12,936 nucleotides of DNA, taken from NCBI GenBank assembly GCA_035632215.1, contig DASQHF010000075.1, positions 1-12,936 of the forward strand, in the 5' to 3' direction. Position numbers and translations under genes: made by a program. Of the stretch, positions 6,876 to 12,936 are shown one piece after another. The notes below the pieces were generated by a model. The model was not told where the DNA came from. It made no database searches and was given only the letters and a program-made list of their open reading frames with translations. The DNA comes from CAIYRG01 sp035632215. GTDB taxonomy: Bacteria; Pseudomonadota; Alphaproteobacteria; Micropepsales; Micropepsaceae. Within the stretch, counting starts at the first letter, position 1. Every line of letters starts with the position of its first letter.

Positions 6876-7712
6876 TCAGAAGTCCGACTTGGTCGCTACC
6901 GGTATCGGCTCTTCCTTCTGGCCGAAGGGATTGAAGCTCTCTCCGTCGGCGCAACGCGATTCGATGATCGGCCCCTGCGATTTGCGGTAATGCATCTGAA
7001 GGTTCACCGGCTGGATGAAAGATGCCGGATCGTCGATAGTGACTTGCGCTTCCAGGGTCTTGCCGCCTTCGATCAGGTGATAGCGCTCCACGACATGCAG
7101 CTTGTCGCTGTGGGGCGTGCGGAAATTGTCGATAAAGGTCCTCGTGTCCTGGGCGATGGTATCGACCACCAGCCACTCGCCGTCATAATGCCCGACCGAT
7201 TCTCCGTACCACGACGGTTTCGGATTGGTCGAATGCGGCACGTTCATGTAGATGTGACGCACGGTCTGATCGCCCTGGCCGATCGTGAGCACTTCCTTCG
7301 GCGTCTGGACGAAGAAAATCGGCTGCACGACGCTGTTCATGGCGACAGGCACTCCGGTCGCCCAGCAGCGCGATGCGCGCGAATACATCGCAAATCCCGT
7401 ATCGGAAAGATCGTTGGCTTTTTTCAGGCCGTCTCTCGCGAACGGGGTCAAATTGGAATTGTTGAGGTCGGCATAGGGAAAGGTCGGCTGTTGACCGGTA
7501 TTGTTGGCGACGAGCGGCCGCGAGGGTTCCTGGCCGACCGGAGACGGGCTTCCCGGCATCGGGATTATGCCGCCGCGCATGGTGACCCATCCGGAATTGG
7601 CGGAAGAGAAGTCGGGATAGGATTTGCTCGGCTGTGCAAGCACACCAGACGCAAACCCCGCCGCAACAACGGCGCTCGCGACAAGCGATGTTCTCAAGAT
7701 AGACCCAAGCAC
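6876..7712 (-). CDS. Secreted protein of unnamed family, paralog C (GTG start)
   Basis: A 278-residue protein starting with GTG at 7712, where GAAGGAGAA lies about six bases upstream. The N-terminus is a Sec signal ending near SGVLA (residue 26). It shares with paralog A a long near-collinear core: FFVQTPKEVLTIGQGD (133-148), SWYGESVGHYDGE (167-179), VVDTIA (182-187) and TPHSDKLHVVERYHL (199-213). It ends with SRCADGESFNPFG and a final KSDF, the same tail pattern as in A and B. Cys116 and Cys254 and His175, His201, His206 and Glu209 correspond to conserved positions in the paralogs. It lies between the VOC gene (98-base gap with a REP-like palindrome) and paralog B (20-base gap), all in the same direction. 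Role unknown; expected location is the periplasm or outside. Confidence 0.87.
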   Translation of the reverse strand: MLGSILRTSLVASAVVAAGFASGVLAQPSKSYPDFSSANSGWVTMRGGIIPMPGSPSPVGQEPSRPLVANNTGQQPTFPYADLNNSNLTPFARDGLKKANDLSDTGFAMYSRASRCWATGVPVAMNSVVQPIFFVQTPKEVLTIGQGDQTVRHIYMNVPHSTNPKPSWYGESVGHYDGEWLVVDTIAQDTRTFIDNFRTPHSDKLHVVERYHLIEGGKTLEAQVTIDDPASFIQPVNLQMHYRKSQGPIIESRCADGESFNPFGQKEEPIPVATKSDF

Positions 7713-7738
7713 GCTCGTTCTCCTTCGCTATTCTCGCT

Positions 7739-7787
7739 AAGTGGGGTCAGACGCTACCGTCGGCACGGCTGGTGTCTGACCCCAATT
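7739..7787. repeat. REP-like imperfect palindrome with GGGGTCAGAC arms
   Basis: Left arm 7739-7752 (AAGTGGGGTCAGAC) and right arm 7774-7787 (GTCTGACCCCAATT) are inverted copies with 13 of 14 positions matching; the inner 11 are perfect. The 21-base centre can fold further (CCGT at 7757-7760 with ACGG at 7765-7768 around CGGC), so the whole element makes one long hairpin. Its GGGGTCAGAC/GTCTGACCCC core recalls REP elements found near REP-associated (Y1) transposases in Proteobacteria. No such transposase gene is in the window. No T-run follows, so a classical terminator is unlikely. It lies 26 bases upstream of paralog C. Confidence 0.75.
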
Positions 7788-7810
7788 ATTACAATCACTC
7801 TCCGAGCGGA

Positions 7811-8305
7811 TTATTGACGCAGTCCGCCGAACTGGACTCCCATTCCCTCCGGGTCCTTGACCTGGAAGCTGGTCTTGGCGCTGCCCGTGTATTGCAGACC
7901 GCGGCGCTTCAGTTGCGCCTCGAATCCATCCTTCTCGACATCCCAGTTGATCACCGTGTAGGCGATGTGGTCGACCTTCGCCGGCTCGCCCTTAGCCCGA
8001 TTACGGGGGATGAGGATGTTGTTGCCGAACACCAGACGGCACTGCATCCCGTCGTCCTGGGTGACCTTCATGCCCAAGAGATCCACATAGAAGTCGCGGA
8101 CCTTCTTATAATCGTTGCAGGAATAAGAGATGTGGTTGACGTAGCCCGCCTCGAGCTTGCCCGTGGGCTTGGGGGCCTCGGCACCGAGGACCGTTGTCGG
8201 CGCGACCGCCGCTGCGGCGGTGATGGTCAAGCTTTGAACGAGCTGCCGCCGGCTCATTTTCCCCTGTTCGAAATCCTGAACTAATTTTGCGATGATGTTT
8301 TCCAT
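7811..8305 (-). CDS. Tat-exported VOC-superfamily (glyoxalase/dioxygenase fold) protein
   Basis: A 164-residue protein. Residues 18-22 (SRRQL) followed by a hydrophobic Ala/Thr/Val run to about residue 42 form a twin-arginine signal, set behind an unusual 17-residue charged leader (MENIIAKLVQDFEQGKM). Residues about 54-162 form a single VOC domain of two beta-alpha-beta-beta-beta units: YVNHISYSCNDYKKVRDFYVDLLGM, then VDHIAYTVINW and VKDPEGMGVQFGG. His58, His113 and Gln158 sit where metal ligands occur in the superfamily; Gln in place of the usual final Glu leaves metal binding uncertain. Members include glyoxalase I, ring-cleavage dioxygenases and resistance proteins, so no substrate is assigned. 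GGGAGGA seven bases upstream fixes the ATG at 8305. It is the first gene of a likely run with paralogs C and B. Confidence 0.85.
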   Translation of the reverse strand: MENIIAKLVQDFEQGKMSRRQLVQSLTITAAAAVAPTTVLGAEAPKPTGKLEAGYVNHISYSCNDYKKVRDFYVDLLGMKVTQDDGMQCRLVFGNNILIPRNRAKGEPAKVDHIAYTVINWDVEKDGFEAQLKRRGLQYTGSAKTSFQVKDPEGMGVQFGGLRQ

Positions 8306-8495
8306 AGACTGTCCTCCCGTTGGCCTATCCGCGCCGGGAGTGGTTCGCGCTTCCCGGGCTGGAACGTCACTATACAAGCTGCGGAGGCGAAGTCCTATCG
8401 GTGCTACTTCCAAGACGGTTGCCTTCAACAAGACCTGGGAACACGGGCTTTCGGGCGACCGGGCCTCCTTCGGCGAGCCACAGAGGCTTGGGCGG
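8306..8495. promoter_or_regulatory. Intergenic region between argB and the VOC gene; likely promoter of the VOC operon
   Basis: The 190 bases hold no gene. On the minus strand a TATAGT box at 8374-8369 could be a -10 element, placing a start site about 55-60 bases before the VOC start codon. The -35 position is poor. An inverted repeat CCGGGA (8334-8339) / TCCCGG (8352-8357) would lie in the leader. No clear terminator follows argB, and I saw no remnant of another gene. Confidence 0.4.
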
Positions 8496-9422
8496 CTAGC
8501 CTTTTTCGATCAGCGTGCCAGCGCCATGCTCGGTAAAGAGTTCAAGGAGGAGCACATGGGGTACGCGGCCATCGAGGATGACCGCGGCGTGGACGCCGTT
8601 CTGCACCGCGTCGATCGCGGTCTCGATTTTCGGGATCATGCCGCCCGAGATCGTGCCGTCCGCGATCAGTCCTTTGGCTTCGGCGACGGTCAGATGCGAG
8701 ACGAGATTTCCCTCGCGGTCGAGCACGCCCTCGACGTCAGTCAAGAGGATCAGGCGCTCGGCCGCCATCGCGCCCGCGACCGCGCCCGCCACGGTGTCGG
8801 CATTGATGTTGTAGGTCTGGCCGTCGGGGCCGAGCCCGATGGGCGCGACGACCGGAATGAGATCGGAATTGATGATCATGCGCAGCACGTCGGCGTCGAC
8901 CCGCTCCGGCTCGCCGACGAAGCCCAAATCGACGGGCACGCGCGTCTTCGTCGCTGGATCGAGCCTCGTGCGCTGAACCTTCTTCGCCACCACCATGTTG
9001 CCGTCCTTGCCCGACAGCCCCACCGCGCGGCCGCCGGCCGCGGTGATGCCAGATACGATCTGCTTGTTGATCGAGCCCGATAGCACCATTTCGACGACTT
9101 CCATCGCGGCCGCATCGGTCACGCGCAATCCGTCGACGAAGGACGACGGAATGTTGAGTTTTTTCAGCATCGCGCCGATCTGCGGTCCGCCGCCATGCAC
9201 CACCACCGGATTGATCCCGGTCTGCTTCATCAACACCACGTCCTGCGCGAACTCGGTGGGGAGCCCCTCCTCCATCGCGTGCCCGCCATACTTCACGACG
9301 ATGGTCTTGTTGTCGTAGGCGAGGATGTAGGGGAGCGCCTCGACGAGCACGCGCGCGGTCGAACGCCAGCGCACCAGGCTGCGCAGGCGCTCCTCGCGTG
9401 TGGAGTCGTCTTGGATGCTCAA
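8496..9422 (-). CDS. argB: Acetylglutamate kinase (TTG start)
   Basis: The enzyme phosphorylates N-acetyl-L-glutamate with ATP, the second step of arginine synthesis, in the cytoplasm. This is a 308-residue amino acid kinase fold protein. It contains KYGGHAM (Lys44), VVVHGGGPQI (73-82), the substrate-site region GLRVTDAAAMEVVEMVLSG (98-116), NINADTVAGAVAG (205-217, with Asp209), LLTDVEGV (226-233) and ISGGMIPKI (257-265, with Lys264). The length is normal for the family. The start is less certain: the first in-frame start codon is TTG at 9422, with GGGGG about 11 bases upstream. A GTG at residue 17 has no better ribosome-binding site. It follows engB by 78 bases on the same strand; a possible TATAAG box lies in that gap. 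Confidence 0.97.
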   Translation of the reverse strand: MSIQDDSTREERLRSLVRWRSTARVLVEALPYILAYDNKTIVVKYGGHAMEEGLPTEFAQDVVLMKQTGINPVVVHGGGPQIGAMLKKLNIPSSFVDGLRVTDAAAMEVVEMVLSGSINKQIVSGITAAGGRAVGLSGKDGNMVVAKKVQRTRLDPATKTRVPVDLGFVGEPERVDADVLRMIINSDLIPVVAPIGLGPDGQTYNINADTVAGAVAGAMAAERLILLTDVEGVLDREGNLVSHLTVAEAKGLIADGTISGGMIPKIETAIDAVQNGVHAAVILDGRVPHVLLLELFTEHGAGTLIEKG

Positions 9423-9448
9423 GCTGCTCGCTGCCCCCAGAAGACGCG

Positions 9449-9461
9449 GCGCTTATAGCGC
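9449..9461 (-). promoter_or_regulatory. Candidate argB promoter -10 within a short palindrome
   Basis: On the minus strand TATAAG (9457-9452) lies inside the perfect palindrome GCGCT-TAT-AGCGC, about 30 bases before the argB TTG. The expected -35 spot reads TTGGTT at 18-base spacing, only a partial match. argB may therefore have its own start site in addition to read-through from engB. Confidence 0.35.
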
Positions 9462-9500
9462 ATAGGCGAGCCTCGAACCAAAGCAAAGTTCCTCAACAAG

Positions 9501-10139
9501 CTAAGCCAAAGCTAATGCCGCGAGAGAGGCGCGAAGTTCAGGGATTCCTTGGTTGGTCTCCGCCGAGGTCACGAGAATCTCGGGATGCGCGGCGCCGTGA
9601 CGCCTCGATTGCGCCGTGATCGTCTTCTCGATTTCTGTGAGTTCTTTGGCTTTGAGCTTATCGGATTTGGTGAGCACGAGCTGGTAGGAGACCGCCGCCT
9701 GATCAAGAAGTCCCATCGTCTCGAGATCGTTGTCGAGCAATCCGCGCCGCGAATCGATGAGGAGAATCACGCGGCGCAAGTTCGGCCGCCCGCGCAGATA
9801 GGCGAAAACGAGCTCTGTCCAGCGCGCGGAGTCCGCTTTTGATACGCGCGCATAACCGTAACCAGGCAGATCGGCGAGCATCAGCCGGTTGCCCAAGTCG
9901 AAGAAATTGATCTCGCGCGTGCGCCCGGGCGTGTTCGAAACCCGCGCCAGCGATTTTCTCCCAGTGAGCGCGTTGATGAGGCTCGACTTACCCACGTTCG
10001 AGCGGCCGGCAAAGGCGACCTCGGGTAAACGGGCTTCCGGGATGTGCTCGAGCTGAGATGCGCCACGGAGGAACTCGCAAGCTTGCGAGAACAGGATACG
10101 TCCTTCTTCGAGCGCTTTGACGTCAGGCGCCTCGGGCAT
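9501..10139 (-). CDS. engB: Ribosome biogenesis GTP-binding protein EngB (YsxC/YihA)
   Basis: A 212-residue TRAFAC-class GTPase needed for assembly of the large ribosomal subunit. The GTPase motifs appear in order: G1 GRSNVGKS (45-52), G2 region NTPGRT (69-74), G3 DLPGYG (90-95), G4 TKSD (157-160) and G5 TSAE (191-194). The G1 motif with Asn-Val and the DLPGYGYA stretch are typical of EngB rather than Era or Der. Its length is standard for the family. The ATG at 10139 follows the yidC stop by 11 bases, and AGGGG overlapping the yidC stop codon serves as ribosome-binding site, so the two genes are translationally close. Placement between yidC and argB is common in Rhizobiales. Confidence 0.97.
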   Translation of the reverse strand: MPEAPDVKALEEGRILFSQACEFLRGASQLEHIPEARLPEVAFAGRSNVGKSSLINALTGRKSLARVSNTPGRTREINFFDLGNRLMLADLPGYGYARVSKADSARWTELVFAYLRGRPNLRRVILLIDSRRGLLDNDLETMGLLDQAAVSYQLVLTKSDKLKAKELTEIEKTITAQSRRHGAAHPEILVTSAETNQGIPELRASLAALALA

Positions 10140-10150
10140 GGATCATGCCC

Positions 10151-11980
10151 CTAATCCGGTGGACCGGCGGGCTTCTCCGGCGCCTCACCGTGTTTAATGC
10201 GTCCCCACATGCCGCGCAGGCGATCGATGAAGTCGATGGGGGTGCCCGTCGATTTCATGATCACGACCTGCTGGATAATCGATAGCGCATTGTTCCAGCT
10301 CCAGTAGATCACGAGGCCGACGGGAAAGTTCGCCATCATGAAGGTGAAGATGAGCGGCATGAAACCGAACAGCTTCTGCTGCACCGGATCGGCGGGCGGC
10401 GGGTTCAAGTTCGTCTGTAGCCACATCGTGATTCCCATGATGATCGGGAACACGCCGAGCACGAGGAACGGTCCGAAGAGGGGCAGATGCGAAGGATCCC
10501 AGGGGATGAGCCCGAAGAGGTTGAAGAGGTTGGTCGGATCGGCCGCGGACAGGTCCTTGACCCAGCCGAAGAACGGCGCCTGGCGCATGTCGATGGTGAC
10601 GAGCAGCACTTTGTAGAGCGAGAAGAAGACCGGGACTTGGATGACCATCGGCAGGCAGCCGGCCAACGGGTTTACCTTCTCCTTCTGGTAAAGCTGCATC
10701 AGCGCCTGCTGCTGCTGGGCTTTGTCCTCCTTGAAGCGCTCCCGTAAGCGTTCCATCTCGGGCTGGAGCTTCTTCATCTTGCTCATGGCCCGATAGGAGG
10801 TGTTCGCGAGCGGGAAAAAGAGCGCCTTCACGAAGACCGTGAAGATCAGGATCGCGATGCCAAAATTGCCGACATATTTGTAGAGAAAGTCGAGCGCTTG
10901 AAACATCCATTTGGTGAGCGGGAAGAACCAGCCCCAATCGACCGCGCGGTCGAAGCGCTGGATGTGGAGCGCGTTCGTATAGTTGTCGACGATGTCGACG
11001 ACCTTCGCGCCGGCGAAGAAATGCTCGACCAGCGTTTGCGAGCCGCTCGGCGGGACGACATGCGTGCGCGTGACGTAATCGGAGCGGTAGGCCTTGGTGC
11101 CCGCCGTATCGTAGGCCATGAAGGTCGCGGTGATGTCCTCCGATTGGGGAGGAATGGCAGCGCCCATCCAGTATTTATCGGTGATGCCGACCCAGCCGCC
11201 CTGGCTGTCGAACTTCTTCATCTGGTTCTTGTCGGCGAGCGCGGCGTAGGTGTCGTATTCGGCGACGTTGTTGAAGGCGCCGATGAACCCCTCATGCACC
11301 ACCCAGTAATGCGGCGCGACGGGGAGATTGCTGCGATAGACGAGCGCATAGGCCGAAAGCGACACGGGCAACGAAGCGTTGTTATTGACCGTGTCCCGGA
11401 TCGTGAACATGTAGTTCTCGTCGACCGAGACATGGCGGGTGAACACCTGCCCCTCGCCATTGTCGTAGGAGAGCTCGATGTCCTTGCCGGGCGCGAGCTT
11501 GTTGCCTTGGGTTTGCTTCCACTCCGTGTCGGCGCCCGGCGTTTTCGCGCCAGCGGACTCCGGTCCAGGAATCCAACCGAACTCGGCGAAATAAGGGTGT
11601 TCGGCGGCGCGCGGCGATAGGAGCTCGATCTCAGCGCTCTTCTGATCAGGCGTCTCGCGGTAGTTGCGCAGCTTCAAATCGTCGAAACGACCGCCGGTGA
11701 GATTGATCGAGCCGTCAAGCGTCGGTGTGTCGACGCCGACGCGGCCCGCCGATTGTTGCGCTAGTGCCTGTGCCCGCGGCAACACCGCCGACGCGGGCGC
11801 AACCGCTTGCGGTGCACCGGGCGTTTGCGGCGATGGCGTCGCGGCCTTCTGCTGTTCGGCGACCAACTGCTGGCGCGCCTGCTCCTGCTGCAATTTCGGC
11901 GCTTGAATGAAATAGCTCCACCCCAGCACGACGACCAAAGCGAGCATGAAAGCGAGGAGCAGATTGCGTTGTTCAGGCAT
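10151..11980 (-). CDS. yidC: Membrane protein insertase YidC
   Basis: A 609-residue inner-membrane insertase that acts alone or with SecYEG. The N-terminal membrane anchor is at about residues 7-24. It is followed by a Gln/Pro/Ala-rich linker (about 30-75) and the large periplasmic beta-domain (about 80-345). The conserved C-terminal five-helix Oxa1 core begins near residue 345. The hydrophilic-groove arginine is Arg397 in NTSYRAM. The cytoplasmic coiled region (KMKKLQPEMERLRERFKED) and NPLAGCLPM (437-445) are typical, as is the VGLVIYWSWNN helix near the end. The Gram-negative long form is thus complete. The start at 11980 lies 17 bases after the yidD stop, with AAGG directly after that stop. 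It sits in the rpmH-rnpA-yidD-yidC-engB run. Confidence 0.98.
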   Translation of the reverse strand: MPEQRNLLLAFMLALVVVLGWSYFIQAPKLQQEQARQQLVAEQQKAATPSPQTPGAPQAVAPASAVLPRAQALAQQSAGRVGVDTPTLDGSINLTGGRFDDLKLRNYRETPDQKSAEIELLSPRAAEHPYFAEFGWIPGPESAGAKTPGADTEWKQTQGNKLAPGKDIELSYDNGEGQVFTRHVSVDENYMFTIRDTVNNNASLPVSLSAYALVYRSNLPVAPHYWVVHEGFIGAFNNVAEYDTYAALADKNQMKKFDSQGGWVGITDKYWMGAAIPPQSEDITATFMAYDTAGTKAYRSDYVTRTHVVPPSGSQTLVEHFFAGAKVVDIVDNYTNALHIQRFDRAVDWGWFFPLTKWMFQALDFLYKYVGNFGIAILIFTVFVKALFFPLANTSYRAMSKMKKLQPEMERLRERFKEDKAQQQQALMQLYQKEKVNPLAGCLPMVIQVPVFFSLYKVLLVTIDMRQAPFFGWVKDLSAADPTNLFNLFGLIPWDPSHLPLFGPFLVLGVFPIIMGITMWLQTNLNPPPADPVQQKLFGFMPLIFTFMMANFPVGLVIYWSWNNALSIIQQVVIMKSTGTPIDFIDRLRGMWGRIKHGEAPEKPAGPPD

Positions 11981-11997
11981 GAACGAAGAACAACCTT

Positions 11998-12291
11998 CTA
12001 ATGATGGGACGCAGAACGGGGGACGGGATCATGGCCCGAGCTGCCGCCGAGAAACGCGATCGGGTGGCAGCGCGACAGGCGCTTCAGCGCAAGAAAGCTC
12101 CCGCGAACCGGTCCGTGAAGGCTCAAGGCTTCCAGCGCATAGGCCGAGCACGAGGGCTCGAAGCGGCAGCTTTTGGGCAACATCGGCGAGAGCGTGTAAC
12201 GATAGGCGTAGATCGGTGCACTCAAGAGCGTGACGAGGAAGCGGCGCGAAAGCTCGCGCAGCGTCTTGCTCAACTCCGTCCTCGTCCTCAT
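11998..12291 (-). CDS. yidD: Membrane protein insertion efficiency factor YidD
   Basis: A 97-residue protein of the YidD family (Pfam PF01809), which assists YidC-dependent membrane insertion and is thought to lie at the inner face of the membrane. An amphipathic N-terminal helix (FLVTLLSAPIYAYRYTLSP) leads into the conserved cysteine-containing core KSCRFEPSCSAYALEAL. GSFLALKRLSRCHPIAFLGG and the DPVP signature near the C-terminus follow. Its ATG overlaps the rnpA stop in an ATGA arrangement, so translation is probably coupled. The protein is slightly longer than the E. coli form of 85 residues, with extra residues at the start. Confidence 0.94.
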   Translation of the reverse strand: MRTRTELSKTLRELSRRFLVTLLSAPIYAYRYTLSPMLPKSCRFEPSCSAYALEALSLHGPVRGSFLALKRLSRCHPIAFLGGSSGHDPVPRSASHH

Positions 12292-12659
12292 GGCGCCTGG
12301 TTGGTTCCTTTGGGCACGCCTTGCGCTGAAAAGGCGTCATGGATGGCGGCGAGCGCCGTGGTCAAGTCCCGGCTTAAATCCGCAAAGTCGCGCGAGATCG
12401 TTGCGGCGCGGGCGATGAGAACATAGTCATGCCCCTCACGCGCTGAAAGGGGAAGGATGGTGTACGCCGCCGCCTTTAAGCGGCGCTTGGCGCGATTGCG
12501 CTCGACCGCGCCGCCCACCTTGCGGCTTGCCGTGAAGCCGACGCGGAAAGCGCCTTTCGTGGTTTCCTTGAGGGGCGTCGCGCAGGCCTCGAGCGTCAAG
12601 CCTGGCATCGAACGCCTCAAACCCCGCTGCGCGCGCAGGAAATCCGCCCGCGTCTTCAA
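12288..12659 (-). CDS. rnpA: Ribonuclease P protein component (TTG start)
   Basis: A 123-residue basic protein that is the subunit of RNase P which binds precursor tRNA and completes 5' maturation with the M1-type RNA. The opening LKTRADFLRAQRG, the FRVGFTASRKVGGAVERNRAKRRLK block (38-62) with the RNR motif, and the later DYVLIAR strand are diagnostic. The first usable start is TTG at 12659, with only a weak GAAG four bases upstream. The frame stays open farther upstream across the rpmH end, but no ATG, GTG or TTG was found there on reading. It begins 32 bases after the rpmH stop and overlaps yidD by four bases at its end. Confidence 0.95.
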   Translation of the reverse strand: MKTRADFLRAQRGLRRSMPGLTLEACATPLKETTKGAFRVGFTASRKVGGAVERNRAKRRLKAAAYTILPLSAREGHDYVLIARAATISRDFADLSRDLTTALAAIHDAFSAQGVPKGTNQAP

Positions 12660-12691
12660 ACGCTTCGAGGCAAGCTTGGGGGAAGCCCGGT

Positions 12692-12826
12692 TCAGGCCGA
12701 CAGTCTCTTGCGGCCGTGTGCGCGGCGGCGGGCCAGCACCTGGCGGCCCTTCTTGGTCGACATGCGCTTACGAAAGCCATGCCGGCGTTTGCGGACGATC
12801 TTGCTCGGCTGGAAGGTGCGTTTCAC
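12692..12826 (-). CDS. rpmH: 50S ribosomal protein L34 (bL34), GTG start
   Basis: I translated this short gene by hand. GTG at 12826 opens a 44-residue, strongly basic protein, beginning MKRTFQPSKIVRKRRHGF and ending HGRKRLSA before TGA at 12692-12694. Length and the KRTFQPS, RKRRHGFRKRM and GRQVLARRR blocks match bL34 almost position for position. It is a component of the large ribosomal subunit. GGAG about nine bases before the GTG is the ribosome-binding site. It is the first gene of the minus-strand block, directly upstream of rnpA as in most bacteria. Confidence 0.97.
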   Translation of the reverse strand: MKRTFQPSKIVRKRRHGFRKRMSTKKGRQVLARRRAHGRKRLSA

Positions 12827-12847
12827 GGGCGATGGCTCCGGCTAGAG

Positions 12848-12864
12848 GGGCCGCTGTCAGGCCC
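12848..12864 (-). other. Small stem in the rpmH leader
   Basis: GGGCC and GGCCC flank a seven-base loop in the presumed 5' leader of rpmH. The stem is only five base pairs. It could affect translation of bL34, but it may also be chance in GC-rich DNA. Confidence 0.3.
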
Positions 12865-12879
12865 TTTAAAGAGCCGAGC

Positions 12880-12908
12880 TTCTAAGAGGGCGGGACCTTG
12901 AGTGTCAA
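12880..12908 (-). promoter_or_regulatory. Candidate rpmH operon promoter
   Basis: On the minus strand a consensus -35 TTGACA (12908-12903) is followed after 17 bases by TTAGAA (12885-12880), a poor -10 match. The predicted start site would give a leader of about 45-50 bases before rpmH. The exact -35 box and correct spacing in front of a strongly expressed ribosomal gene make this plausible. Confidence 0.5.
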
Positions 12909-12911
12909 CCG

Positions 12912-12936
12912 GAGCGGCCGGGGAACCCGGCCGCTC
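12912..12936. terminator. Strong GC-rich hairpin at window edge, possible terminator
   Basis: GAGCGGCCGGG (12912-12922) and CCCGGCCGCTC (12926-12936) are perfect inverted copies of 11 bases around loop GAA, and the stem may continue past the window. It lies just upstream of the rpmH -35 box. On the minus strand no T-run follows. A plus-strand T-run, if any, lies outside the window. It could terminate a neighbouring gene or be a REP-type element. Confidence 0.5.

Noticed and set aside
7739..7787. Classical Rho-independent terminator
   Set aside because: The stem is strong, but neither strand has a run of T directly after it, so a REP-like element is the better reading.
8292..9083. Long plus-strand open frame opposite argB and across the VOC start
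   Set aside because: It spans the argB antisense strand and a promoter region, and the His/Arg/Asp-rich translation is typical of GC-rich shadow frames.
10898..11620. 240-codon plus-strand open frame opposite yidC
   Set aside because: yidC is certain on the minus strand; this frame is a shadow rich in Arg, Val and Asp with no recognisable domain.
12660..12720. rnpA starting upstream within rpmH
   Set aside because: The frame is open, but I found no ATG, GTG or TTG in it between the rpmH end and TTG 12659.

Overview
The window comes from an alphaproteobacterium, most likely of the order Hyphomicrobiales (Rhizobiales). The evidence is the high-GC sequence, a DUF2336 protein (a family centred on Alphaproteobacteria), a CtrA-type palindrome, and the run rpmH-rnpA-yidD-yidC-engB-argB with dapD close by. 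I cannot name a genus from the sequence alone.

Right side (about 8496-12936, all minus strand): a housekeeping block. From upstream to downstream it encodes ribosomal protein bL34 (rpmH, GTG start), the RNase P protein (rnpA, TTG start), the membrane-insertion factor YidD (ATGA overlap with rnpA), the insertase YidC, the ribosome-assembly GTPase EngB and acetylglutamate kinase ArgB (TTG start). A consensus -35 box and a strong hairpin lie upstream of rpmH at the window edge. Left edge: dapD (lysine and diaminopimelate synthesis) on the minus strand, cut by the window start. It is divergent from a DUF2336 gene that has an exact TTAA-N7-TTAA site in front of it.

Middle (about 2164-8305): between dapD and argB, which sit much closer together in many relatives as I recall them, lies a block of accessory genes. 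Seven of its eight genes encode proteins with Sec- or Tat-type N-terminal signals. An apparent operon on the minus strand runs from a secreted GlcG/HbpS-like protein to a secreted tandem dimeric alpha-beta barrel protein and then a Tat-type sugar phosphate isomerase/epimerase-like TIM barrel. A second minus-strand run goes from a Tat-type VOC (glyoxalase-fold) protein to two paralogous secreted proteins of an unnamed family. A third paralog lies on the plus strand, divergent from the first operon. The eighth gene encodes a small soluble protein. The three paralogs share a WYG(E/D)S-x-GH core, a TPH-x3-LH-x2-ERY motif and two conserved cysteines.

Taken together, the middle region looks like an exported catabolic or sensing cassette of unknown substrate inserted into a core locus. 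The substrate and the role of the three-paralog family cannot be deduced from sequence alone. Palindromic, REP-like elements punctuate the cassette at 3999-4029 and 7739-7787. No tRNA, rRNA, CRISPR array, transposase or complete insertion sequence is visible. No gene-free stretch exceeds 300 bases; the longest is 8306-8495.
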